Origin: Petrimonas sp. IBARAKI | GTDB lineage: Bacteria > Bacteroidota > Bacteroidia > Bacteroidales > Dysgonomonadaceae | Assembly: GCA_002356435.2 (NCBI GenBank) | Contig: AP018040.2 | Coordinates: 2,294,001-2,358,000, forward strand | DNA: 64,000 nt | Reading direction: 5' to 3' | In this document: piece by piece, positions 55,394-63,486 of the stretch | Numbering within the stretch: the stretch's first letter is position 1 | How the letters are laid out: every line of letters begins with the position of its first letter | Notes under the pieces: model-generated | The model's database searches: none | Seen by the model: only the letters and a program-made list of their open reading frames with translations | Told to the model about the DNA's origin: nothing | Position numbers and translations under genes: made by a program

Positions 55394-56260
55394 ATGAAAG
55401 GGACTCTATCAAATAAATTATATCCCAGACCGTTATCCGGTTATTGTTTTGTCTTTACGGCTGTTTGTGTTTTTGGACTTCTTCTTTTCTCCTGTTCAGG
55501 GAAAGGTAAAAATGCCAAAACCTACCTTGCCGAAGCCGAATCAGCGCTTAGCGCAGGCAACTATTCGCTGGCAAAGCTCAAGATCGACAGCATCAAGGTG
55601 CTTTATCCCCAATCGTTCGACGAGATAAACAAGGGGTTCGGACTGATGCAGCGTGTGCGGATGGCAGAAAACCAAAGGAACATTGTTTATTGTGACTCGA
55701 TGCTTGCGGTCAACTACCAGCTGCTTACCAAAATGCTGAACGACTTCACTTACGTCAGGGACCCCAGGTATCAGGAGTTTGGAGATTATGTCCCCAAAGT
55801 ATATCCGCTGAGCAGCTCCTTTCACCAGAACGGGCTCCGTTCAGCCGTAAGCGAAAATGGACAAATGTATATCGAGAGTGTGCTTTCGGGTGGCTCGCTG
55901 AAGCACAACCGGATAAAAGTGGCTACAAAAGACGGCTCCTTTGCGGAGTCACTGCCCGTCACTACCGATGGACTGAACTACCGGTTCAGCACGCTCAACA
56001 CTACATACGAGATTGTCCGCTTCTCGGGAAACGATGACAACGGCGTGGCTAAATTCATCTACACATTTAAAGATTCACCCCTTACCCTCAGCTTTATCGG
56101 AAGTAGGACCACCTCGATTCCCCTGCCCGAAAAGGCAAAGAAAGGCATTGCGCAGTCGTTCGAGCTCTCCACACTCCTGCTCGACATAGAAAACCTCAAG
56201 TATGAAAAAGGGCGCAGTGAAGCACTGATAAACTACCTGGAAAGCAGGAAAACGGATTAA
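55394..56260 (+). CDS. Lipoprotein of unknown function with TPR-like N-terminus (288 aa)
   Basis: I chose the ATG at 55394 because a TTG at 55337 lies upstream of the visible promoter box. The lipoprotein signal ends LLLFSC, about 32 residues in. The mature N-terminus KTYLAEAESALSAGNYSLAK looks like a TPR helix pair that collects small units. The C-terminal half is beta-rich, and a coiled stretch ends the protein. It is the only plus-strand gene between folK and the riboswitch, and converges with the ABC transporter gene (10 bp between stops). The family is common in Bacteroidales but has no function that I know. Confidence 0.8.
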   Translation: MKGTLSNKLYPRPLSGYCFVFTAVCVFGLLLFSCSGKGKNAKTYLAEAESALSAGNYSLAKLKIDSIKVLYPQSFDEINKGFGLMQRVRMAENQRNIVYCDSMLAVNYQLLTKMLNDFTYVRDPRYQEFGDYVPKVYPLSSSFHQNGLRSAVSENGQMYIESVLSGGSLKHNRIKVATKDGSFAESLPVTTDGLNYRFSTLNTTYEIVRFSGNDDNGVAKFIYTFKDSPLTLSFIGSRTTSIPLPEKAKKGIAQSFELSTLLLDIENLKYEKGRSEALINYLESRKTD

Positions 56261-56270
56261 GAAACTGTTT

Positions 56271-57890
56271 CTAAATTCTGTAAATGCGGTCGCAATACCT
56301 GGCTACCTCCGCATGGTGGGTGATGAACAGCACCGTCCTGCTGCCAATGTGTTTTTTAAGGTTAGTCAGAAACGTTTTTTCGGTCTCAATATCCAGGGCC
56401 GATGTGGCTTCATCCAGCAGCAGAATTCCTCCGGGGCGAAGCAACGAGCGTGCAATAGCAATCCGTTGAGCCTGGCCTTCGGAAACCCCCGAACCGCCCA
56501 TACCAAGAACCGTATCCAGTCCTTCGGGCAGCTCCAGGACAAAACCTGCGGAAGCCACATCGAGCGCTTCCACGAGCATCTCCTCGCCGGCATCCGGATT
56601 TCCTATCAGCAGGTTGCTCCGAATAGTGCCGCTGAACAACGTGTTGCCTTGCGGAACATATACAAAATTCGAACGGGTGGACGGGGACACCTTCACCGCC
56701 CTCTCTTCATTCCTTATCGAGATCGACCCTTTCTGCGGCTCAATCAGGGCAAGGATCAGCCTGATCAGCGTGGTCTTCCCCGTACCGGTTTCTCCCATGA
56801 CCGCAACCATCTCTCCCGGTACGGCATCCAGTGAAAATCCGGAAATGACCGGCCTGCTTTCGTCTCCGTACGCGTAAGTGATGTCCTCTACACGCAACGA
56901 GACACGGCCTGCCAGGAATTGTTTTTCCCCAATCTCCTCGCTCTCCAGCTTTTTCAGGAACGATAGCCGTTCACTGGCCGCCTGGGCAGAAATCAGGGTT
57001 GGGAACAGGCGCATCAGATCGTACAGCGGACGTTGTATCTGATTGACCAACTGCAGGTAAGCCGTAACGGTACCGAACGTAATCGTTTTACCGGCAATTC
57101 CCCAGGCACCCCATATAAATGCAGTGATGTACCCGCCGCTGAATGCCAATCCCGAGACAAAGCGTGCCCAAGCCGATACCGTGGTTTTTTTCTCCACCTT
57201 CCGCTGCAGTTCCCGCTGCAGGTTCCCCAGCCTGTCCAACTCATCCTCCTGCCTTTCGTACGTCCGCACCACCAACTGATTCAGTAAATTTTCCTCCATC
57301 ATGGAAGTGATGAAGCTTTCGCTTTCTTTTATCTGCCGGCTGTAATCCCTCATCTTCACGTAATAGGGTTTGCTGAAAAGAAGCAGAACCGGCATGGCAA
57401 TGCCCAAGACAAGGGCCAGGAGCGGATCCATCAACAACAGAATCAGAAATGCCCCTCCCAGCTGCAAAACAGCCGTTATCAGCATCGGGATCGCGGATAT
57501 CAATGTTTTTATGATATCGTCCGTATCCTTGATCATTCGGGTCAGCACATCGCCACTATGCAGTGAGCTGGCCTCGGTCCACCTTGTATAGAGCAGGTTT
57601 GCGAAAACTTTTTGACGGATAGAATTCCCGACCCTCACCTCGGTCATGTTCACGTAGCGCACATCCACCACGTTCAGCAATACCCTGAACAACGTAAGCA
57701 GGACGAGAATCAGTGAATAATGCAACAGCGAGCCTGTGGCATCTCCCGACGCGACATCAATAACCAGCTTCAGGGCCCACACGAAACTCAGCGACACGGC
57801 CACACTTAACACTCCAATCAGCGTTATCACCATCAGCGCTTTACGATGGCCCCTGGAAATATCGGTCAGAAACTTCAGAAAACGTAACAT
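56271..57890 (-). CDS. ABC transporter, fused permease and ATPase
   Basis: This half-size ABC exporter of 539 residues has a transmembrane domain with about six helices (to about residue 300) and a nucleotide-binding domain. The Walker A motif is GETGTGKTT (366-374), the signature region is GSGVSEGQAQR (Ser-Glu-Gly-Gln in place of LSGGQ), and Walker B is GGILLLDEATSALD. It closes an operon with a PqqD-like protein, a nucleotidyltransferase and an HPr-kinase-like protein, where such exporters usually secrete a modified peptide. It starts directly at the nucleotidyltransferase stop. No peptidase domain is fused to it. Confidence 0.9.
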   Translation of the reverse strand: MLRFLKFLTDISRGHRKALMVITLIGVLSVAVSLSFVWALKLVIDVASGDATGSLLHYSLILVLLTLFRVLLNVVDVRYVNMTEVRVGNSIRQKVFANLLYTRWTEASSLHSGDVLTRMIKDTDDIIKTLISAIPMLITAVLQLGGAFLILLLMDPLLALVLGIAMPVLLLFSKPYYVKMRDYSRQIKESESFITSMMEENLLNQLVVRTYERQEDELDRLGNLQRELQRKVEKKTTVSAWARFVSGLAFSGGYITAFIWGAWGIAGKTITFGTVTAYLQLVNQIQRPLYDLMRLFPTLISAQAASERLSFLKKLESEEIGEKQFLAGRVSLRVEDITYAYGDESRPVISGFSLDAVPGEMVAVMGETGTGKTTLIRLILALIEPQKGSISIRNEERAVKVSPSTRSNFVYVPQGNTLFSGTIRSNLLIGNPDAGEEMLVEALDVASAGFVLELPEGLDTVLGMGGSGVSEGQAQRIAIARSLLRPGGILLLDEATSALDIETEKTFLTNLKKHIGSRTVLFITHHAEVARYCDRIYRI

Positions 57891-59012
57891 CTATTTTTTG
57901 AACAGCAGTTTCAGGTTGGTTGTTATTTTAGTTACCGGCAAAGGGTTTATGTGCCGGGGAGCAATACCGGATATTTTTTTCGTTCTCGCTACCGAATAGG
58001 TGAACCTGTGCCATTTTGCATCCCATTTCCCCCGGAAAGACTTGTTTCTGAAGGTAGAAAACCCGAAATTACCTCCCCTCAACACGTCATCCATCACCAC
58101 ATCCACAAATTTTCCTTCCGTATCGGTAGTAAACGGGAAAACACCCGGATCTGCACCCAGGTACCTTACGGCTGCCGATGCGAATACCTCCATGGCGTTT
58201 AACAAATCGAACTGCCTCGCCAGGCCTGTAAGCGCCTCTTTATCCATTTGCGGTGAGTGGGTATGCATGAACAGTACCCAATCGCAAAACTGACGGACAC
58301 CGACACCCAGGTGGATAAAATGATGAAAGAGGTGATAAAAGAGAAAAAAAGCATTGAACTCAACGGGCAAGACACTCACTTTCAAGCTATCGATTTCCAG
58401 CTCGATAAAGCGATGGTTCCGTATAATTTCCTGCATCTTTTCTTCCAGCAGTCCGTCGTATTTCCTGATCCCGAAGTAGCAGATGTTTTTGTGGTTTTCA
58501 ACATGAATACCGTTGATTTCATAGGATTGATGATGGATATTTTCCGCATCTATCCGGCATCCTTTTTTTTTGGCCCATTCGTTCGCTTTTTCGTAATCTC
58601 CCTTCCGATAAAGAAACAGGTCAATATCGCCGGGAGCACGATGCTCCGGCCTGGGATAAAGGATAGCGTTGGCCTGTCCTTTTAACAGCACAAAGGGGCA
58701 ACCTATCTTCCCGTATTCCATCGCAAGGTTCCCCAGTTCGTCGTTCAGCCCTTTGTTCAGTTTCTCAATAGCTTCAGCCTGCAAAAAAAGCGTGTACACC
58801 TCCTTTTTTCCCGGCCGAAGGGCTGTAGGCAACGTCATGATTCCGTCGTACAACAAGGCACTCACCCGTTGAGATTCCGCCAGGCTGATCACCTCTTCCC
58901 AAACCGTAGAGCCAACATGCCGGAACAGGTCTTCATCGGCCGACCTGTTCCAGATGGCAGAGCGGAGCAACTCCAGGAAAAGAGAAACAGCCGGTTCATT
59001 CATAGATCGCAC
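57891..59012 (-). CDS. Nucleotidyltransferase-fold protein (NTP_transf_5 type)
   Basis: This 373-residue protein belongs to the uncharacterised nucleotidyltransferase family found in peptide-modification clusters. The core is LLKGQANAILYP followed by RAPGDIDLFLYRKGDYEKA, with Asp-Ile-Asp as the metal-binding pair. The C-terminal half is helical (YHLFHHFIHLGVGVRQFCDW). In lasso-peptide and related clusters such proteins accompany HPr-kinase-like enzymes and tailor the peptide terminus. The gene overlaps the PqqD-like gene by 17 bp. Confidence 0.85.
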   Translation of the reverse strand: MRSMNEPAVSLFLELLRSAIWNRSADEDLFRHVGSTVWEEVISLAESQRVSALLYDGIMTLPTALRPGKKEVYTLFLQAEAIEKLNKGLNDELGNLAMEYGKIGCPFVLLKGQANAILYPRPEHRAPGDIDLFLYRKGDYEKANEWAKKKGCRIDAENIHHQSYEINGIHVENHKNICYFGIRKYDGLLEEKMQEIIRNHRFIELEIDSLKVSVLPVEFNAFFLFYHLFHHFIHLGVGVRQFCDWVLFMHTHSPQMDKEALTGLARQFDLLNAMEVFASAAVRYLGADPGVFPFTTDTEGKFVDVVMDDVLRGGNFGFSTFRNKSFRGKWDAKWHRFTYSVARTKKISGIAPRHINPLPVTKITTNLKLLFKK

Positions 59013-59265
59013 CGGCTTTCATCAGTTTATCGGCCAGTACCTGAGCATCAGCCACGGCCTGTGTTTTGTCGATACCGTATCTCCCCGTCAGCCTTTCCGC
59101 CCAGTCCTGAACGGTAAAGTCCACACCGAAGCTTCCTGCTATCAGAAATTCCGCGGATTTGTTGAGCGATATTACGCGGGTGTAGTTCATGTTCTCCCCG
59201 TCGTGGGAAACCAGGATGGACTCATCCCCTATCTGTTTGATTCTGATGTTCTCTTTTATCTTCAT
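58996..59265 (-). CDS. PqqD-like peptide chaperone
   Basis: An 89-residue PqqD/RRE-type domain: winged-helix-like, with SLNKSAEFLIAG in the recognition region and KTQAVADAQVLADKLMKAGA as the last helix. Such domains bind the leader of a ribosomal precursor peptide and pass it to modifying enzymes. No candidate precursor gene is visible next to it, although the 47-bp gap upstream leaves no room for one. It overlaps the nucleotidyltransferase start by 17 bp. Confidence 0.88.
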   Translation of the reverse strand: MKIKENIRIKQIGDESILVSHDGENMNYTRVISLNKSAEFLIAGSFGVDFTVQDWAERLTGRYGIDKTQAVADAQVLADKLMKAGAIYE

Positions 59266-59312
59266 TTGACTTGTTATTTTTATTAAAGCCGTTTACGGCA
59301 TACGCCCTTCAA

Positions 59313-60152
59313 TCAGTATATCACTCCCGAAGGGCCGTTGGGCAATATCGGTATCCGCAGCACATGCTCCACGTACTGGAAATAGTAGAACAGTTTGTGG
59401 TTCAGTTCAAACCCATAATCCACACCCGGCTCATACCCTATGATAGACTCAAAGAACGATCTTCTCCGGGGCTGGGTCGCCAGGTAATTCCATTCCGACA
59501 CATATTGCTGGTTCCAACCTTCGTAGTACTCCTGAGAACGATACCTGGCCGGGGAATTCTGGAGTGTGTACCATGTTTCAAATCCCGGATCAAATACAAT
59601 CAGCTCGTATTCCACCGAATCTTCCTGCGGCGGTTCAATTTTCACCATCCCTTTTGGCCCTGAACAGGCTGCCAGGAATGCGAGAACGGTGAATAAAAAA
59701 AATATTTTTTTCATATTTCTGCTAATTCCCAGATAAAACCTTCGTAACAACGGGCTCGTAAACCAACAATCTCTTGCCAGGTTCCATTCAAGGCTTCCCT
59801 TGCTGATTTTCCTTCCCTTTTTATAAACAGCCGTCACCTCCGCAACGACATTTCCCTTGTCGCATCGCTCGCGGACAGACAGATTACCGTCGCCCCTGAG
59901 CGTCACCACCTCCCCTTCAACCTTCTCGATCCTGTGAACAACATAGTTGCTCCCGTTCGTCCTGGCCAGCACGATATTCCCTTTTGTCACCGATTGCCCG
60001 GTTAATTCCGAGAGTTCGACCTGATCCGTCAACGGGCGGATAAAAGGCAGCATACTGTTTCCCTTTACCGGAATCCTCACCGCACGGCGCGCTTCAATTT
60101 CCTCCAGAATATGCGAAAAGAAGACCTCGTTCGGGACAATCAGGGATTCCAT
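59313..60152 (-). CDS. S24/S26 peptidase-like domain fused in frame to a DUF6146-type lipoprotein
   Basis: Residues 1-146 are an S24/S26 signal-peptidase-like domain. PVKGNSMLPFIRP holds the Ser nucleophile Ser33, and the following TGQSVTKGNIVLARTNG and VVHRIEKVEG are the usual beta core. The general-base Lys is not obvious. Without any stop the frame continues into Met147, which begins a complete lipoprotein signal (MKKIFFLFTVLAFLAACSG, lipobox AAC). After it comes the small Bacteroidetes lipoprotein family DUF6146 (YELIVFDPGFETWYTLQ, EPGVDYGFELNHKLFYYF). The lipoprotein alone would be 59313-59714 (133 residues). This may be two genes that lost the stop between them, with the second still translated from its own ATG. 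The next gene upstream ends 2 bp away. Confidence 0.8.
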   Translation of the reverse strand: MESLIVPNEVFFSHILEEIEARRAVRIPVKGNSMLPFIRPLTDQVELSELTGQSVTKGNIVLARTNGSNYVVHRIEKVEGEVVTLRGDGNLSVRERCDKGNVVAEVTAVYKKGRKISKGSLEWNLARDCWFTSPLLRRFYLGISRNMKKIFFLFTVLAFLAACSGPKGMVKIEPPQEDSVEYELIVFDPGFETWYTLQNSPARYRSQEYYEGWNQQYVSEWNYLATQPRRRSFFESIIGYEPGVDYGFELNHKLFYYFQYVEHVLRIPILPNGPSGVIY

Positions 60153-60154
60153 TC

Positions 60155-61027
60155 TTACGGCAATAACGAGCGGGTTAATGACACAGCTTCATAGTCCGGC
60201 CGGCAATCGAGCCGGTAAACCGGTACACGTTGCAAAACAGCCGCAACAACATCCAGCACCCGGTCTTTATTACCGGCATCCGACCGGAGCATCGCCGCCG
60301 AAGCATACAACGAAGAGAGCGCTTCAACGTTCCTGAGCCGTGTCAACCGATTTTCGGGGCTCTGGTACAAGTGGATGAAAGCGGCAACCTCCGCCGATGC
60401 GTTCCTGAAGCAGGCCGTGCTTCCGCTCCAGGGTGCCCCGTACACCCTTACCGGCTCGTCTTCGAATACACGTATCAGCGGTTCATCATCATTCAGCAGC
60501 GTACAGTCGGGTACAAACTCGCGCCATAGCCGGCTATGGGTGCTTTTTCCCGTTCCGCTCTTACCTAAAAAAACCAGCGCCTTGCCGTTCAGTTCCGTCA
60601 CGGAGGCATGAATCTTGATGGTCCGGTTCGCAAGGATGGAGGTCACGCCAAAGGCCAGCCTCAGGAAACTATTGAGAAAGACGGCTTCGTTTTTATCGGT
60701 AAACGAGAGATCGCAAACCACCTCCTTCCAGTCTGCCTGAGCAAAGAACCGGTGTTCCTTCCCCCCCTGTTTCATGGAGACAACCATCCCTTCCGGTGAG
60801 TGGTACACCCGATAGTCCACGCCGTTCCACTCCATCGTATCGTCCGGCGGAAATTCGGGCAGATGAACCTCCCGGTGGCCTCTTAAACTGAACAAAAAAT
60901 CATCGCCGGAACTATTTTCCACCCGGAAAGGGGTGTAATTCGGCATAATTCCGGTAGTACGTGCCCTGTCGGGGGTTTCTATGCAGAATAGATGTCCGGC
61001 CACACTGTATTTAAGTTTCTCATTCAT
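60155..61027 (-). CDS. HPr-kinase-like (HprK fold) protein
   Basis: This 290-residue protein shares the P-loop kinase fold of HPr kinase/phosphorylase. The Walker A motif is LGKSGTGKSTHSRLW, and CTLLNDDEPLIRV is the acidic catalytic segment. Stand-alone copies occur beside PqqD-like proteins in peptide-maturation clusters, where some phosphorylate a precursor Ser. It is the first gene of the operon. Its start lies 10 bp from the perfect -7 box at 61037-61044, so the transcript is almost leaderless. Confidence 0.85.
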   Translation of the reverse strand: MNEKLKYSVAGHLFCIETPDRARTTGIMPNYTPFRVENSSGDDFLFSLRGHREVHLPEFPPDDTMEWNGVDYRVYHSPEGMVVSMKQGGKEHRFFAQADWKEVVCDLSFTDKNEAVFLNSFLRLAFGVTSILANRTIKIHASVTELNGKALVFLGKSGTGKSTHSRLWREFVPDCTLLNDDEPLIRVFEDEPVRVYGAPWSGSTACFRNASAEVAAFIHLYQSPENRLTRLRNVEALSSLYASAAMLRSDAGNKDRVLDVVAAVLQRVPVYRLDCRPDYEAVSLTRSLLP

Positions 61028-61036
61028 AACTCAACA

Positions 61037-61044
61037 CAAAGATA
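61037..61044 (-). promoter_or_regulatory. -7 box for the HPr-kinase/PqqD operon
   Basis: The minus strand reads TATCTTTG, a perfect TAnnTTTG. With the usual 5-7 bases to the start site, only a few untranslated bases precede the ATG at 61027. Confidence 0.6.
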
Positions 61045-61077
61045 TATTTTTTTATTTTCTTTCCACTTTTTTTTACC

Positions 61078-61085
61078 TATCTTTG
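61078..61085 (+). promoter_or_regulatory. -7 box for the cobalamin riboswitch transcript
   Basis: TATCTTTG matches TAnnTTTG and ends just before the riboswitch aptamer. It is arranged back to back with the minus-strand box at 61037-61044. Confidence 0.65.
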
Positions 61086-61092
61086 TCCTCGA

Positions 61093-61330
61093 AATGTTGG
61101 TGTTACGCGTTCCAGATTTGGCTTCGGAACCGTAATGAAAAGGGAATCAGGTGAAAATCCTGAACAGACCCGCTGCTGTAAGCTTCGTTTCACGTGCTGA
61201 ACAGATCACCTTTTGCCACTAAAACCCGCTCCTGCTTCCCCTCAAGGGAGGCACTAGCTTCGGAAAAAAGCTCGAAAACCGGTTTTGGGAAGGCGTTCAG
61301 GACACGGAAGTAAGTCAGAAGACCTGCCAT
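61093..61330 (+). ncRNA. Cobalamin riboswitch
   Basis: The aptamer landmarks occur in order. First GGGAATCAGGTGAAAATCC and ACAGACCCGCTGCTGTAAGC (61142-61193), then GCCACT (61215-61220, the B12-box region), a variable arm, GGGAAGGCG (61287-61295), and finally GGAAGTAAGTCAGAAGACCTGCC (61306-61328). It senses adenosyl- or other cobalamins and turns down the downstream receptor genes when B12 is sufficient. The 120 bases after it hold the expression platform before the btuB ATG at 61453; no obvious U-run terminator is visible, so control may be translational. Confidence 0.95.
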
Positions 61331-61452
61331 CGTTTCGCACCTGTTAATGGCTTTCGGGGGATAGAGCTTGAAAACGACTCGCGAACAGAATCTTTTTTAT
61401 TTACGCGCTTCATTTTCAGAATGCTTTACCGGAATTAAAAATTCGGTATAAG

Positions 61453-63474
61453 ATGAATGTTTTAAAAAGAAATGCAGTAATCGTTGCCGCACTTTATGCG
61501 GTAACTACTCCGTTGCTGGCACAGACCAGCCTCGACAGCTTGCAGCACCTGCCCGAAGTGGTCGTGACGGAGAGGTATGGCGACCGGGAAATCCGCTCAT
61601 CGGCTCCGATGCGTATTTTATTGCGAAAATCGATCCGGAACCTCAATGCGTTGCAGCTGTCCGACGTGGTTAAACACTTTCCCGGCGTTACCGTGAAGGA
61701 CTTCGGGGGTATCGGCGGGCTCAAGGCCGTATCGGTACGCAGCCTCGGTGCCAGCCACACGGCGGTGAACTACAACGGCTTTACCATAAACGACATACAA
61801 ACGGGACAAATAGATATCGGCCGGTTTGCCCTGGACAACGTCGATATGATCTCCCTGAACTCGGGACAAAGCGATAACATCTTTCAACCGGCCCGGCTGT
61901 TCGCGTCAGCCTCGGTACTGAACATCCAGAGCGCCGCACCACAGGTAGGCCCGGGAAAAAAGGTCAACGGGCGGGCTTCGCTCAAAGCCGGATCGTTCGG
62001 CATGTTCAACCCGGCAGTCTCCACCAACCTGAAAATCAACGAAAAGCTATCGGCATCGTTGAGCGGCGAATGGCTGTCCGCTAACGGTGAGTACCCGTAC
62101 ATCTTGCATTACGGTGAGGCCGGAAGAGACAGCTCATCGGTAGAGAAACGCGAAAATACCGATGTGAAGAACCTCCGGCTGGAGGGTGCCCTGTTCGCCA
62201 ACTTTTCCGATAAAAGCAGCGGAAACCTGCGCACCTACTACTACCAGTCGGAACGCGGACTGCCCGGAGCCACCATCCTCTACAACACGTCCGGCTTTTC
62301 CAAACAACGGCTCCGGGACAACACCTTTTTCACGCAGGCACACTACCTCAACAACCTCTCCGGGCGGTGGGCCTTACAGGCAAATGCCAAGTATAACCAC
62401 GGCTATGTGTATTACCTCGATCCGGAATTTTTAAATGCGGAAGGGAAACTGGAAAACAGGTACCGGCAAAACGAATTTTACGGATCGGTTTCTGCCCTGT
62501 TCAGGGCGTTGGAGAACCTCTCGTTCTCGGCATCAACGGATGTCGTGATGAACAACATGTCGGCCAATCTACCGGATTTTGCCTACCCCACCCGCTACAC
62601 CTCACTCTCGAGCCTTGCCGCGAAGTACGTCTCCGACCGGCTCCTGGCCACGGCCAGCCTGCTTTACACACAGACATCGGAGCACGTACGGTCGGGTACG
62701 GCTGCAGACAACCGGCACAGGCTTTCCCCATACTCCAGCCTAACGTTCCAGCCTTTCGAAGCGATCGATTTCCGCCTGAGGGCGTTCTACAAAAATATTT
62801 TCCGGCTACCCACCTTCAACGACCTGTATTATTCGCGCGTGGGGAAACGGGACCTGAAACCCGAAGATACGCATCAGTTCAACATAGGGTTCACTTATTC
62901 TACGTCCGCGGGCGAACGGCTCCTGCTGCTGACAATGACCACAGATGCCTATTTCAACAAGATCAACAACAAGATTGTCGCCTACCCCAACCGGAACATC
63001 TTCGAGTGGAGCATGATGAACTTTGGCTCGGTGGAGATCTGCGGCGTGGACATTGCGCTGGAAAGTGCTTTTGCGCTTTCCTCCAAGGTAAAGCTGCTTG
63101 CCGGAAGTTCGTTCACCTTTCAGGATTCCCGAAACAAGTCCAACCCCGGCAGCCCAGCCTATAACCATCAATTGCCCTATACGCCCCGCTTCTCGGGTTC
63201 GGGCAGGGCTGTTGTGGAAACGCCCTGGCTAAACGCGGCTTACACGTTGCTGTGGTCGGGAACACGGTACACCTCGGCACAGAACATGCCGGAGAACAGG
63301 TTGAGCGGGTATGCCGATCACGGCATTTCGCTGTCGAAGAGTGTTGAGATAAAACACAACAGGATCGGCCTGTCGGTCGAGGCCCTCAACCTGGGAAACA
63401 AGAACTACGAGATCGTCCGCAACTTTCCGATGCCCGGACGGTCATTCAGGGGAACCATTTCCATAAACTTTTAA
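61453..63474 (+). CDS. btuB: TonB-dependent cobalamin receptor BtuB
   Basis: This 673-residue outer-membrane receptor has a signal peptide (to about 24) and the TonB-box region LPEVVVTERYG. The plug contains LSDVVKHFPGVTVKDFGGIG and VSVRSLGASHTAVNYNG. A 22-strand barrel ends in FRGTISINF. It is the size of BtuB rather than of SusC and has no carboxypeptidase-like domain. Location right behind a cobalamin riboswitch and ahead of a BtuG-like gene gives the substrate. It probably forms a lid-and-barrel complex with that lipoprotein. Confidence 0.92.
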   Translation: MNVLKRNAVIVAALYAVTTPLLAQTSLDSLQHLPEVVVTERYGDREIRSSAPMRILLRKSIRNLNALQLSDVVKHFPGVTVKDFGGIGGLKAVSVRSLGASHTAVNYNGFTINDIQTGQIDIGRFALDNVDMISLNSGQSDNIFQPARLFASASVLNIQSAAPQVGPGKKVNGRASLKAGSFGMFNPAVSTNLKINEKLSASLSGEWLSANGEYPYILHYGEAGRDSSSVEKRENTDVKNLRLEGALFANFSDKSSGNLRTYYYQSERGLPGATILYNTSGFSKQRLRDNTFFTQAHYLNNLSGRWALQANAKYNHGYVYYLDPEFLNAEGKLENRYRQNEFYGSVSALFRALENLSFSASTDVVMNNMSANLPDFAYPTRYTSLSSLAAKYVSDRLLATASLLYTQTSEHVRSGTAADNRHRLSPYSSLTFQPFEAIDFRLRAFYKNIFRLPTFNDLYYSRVGKRDLKPEDTHQFNIGFTYSTSAGERLLLLTMTTDAYFNKINNKIVAYPNRNIFEWSMMNFGSVEICGVDIALESAFALSSKVKLLAGSSFTFQDSRNKSNPGSPAYNHQLPYTPRFSGSGRAVVETPWLNAAYTLLWSGTRYTSAQNMPENRLSGYADHGISLSKSVEIKHNRIGLSVEALNLGNKNYEIVRNFPMPGRSFRGTISINF

Positions 63475-63486
63475 ATATTTAAATAA

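Noticed and set aside
55337-55394. Extended start at TTG 55337 for the plus-strand lipoprotein
   Set aside because: A perfect -7 box lies between this TTG and the ATG at 55394, and the extension would place residues before a normal lipoprotein signal.
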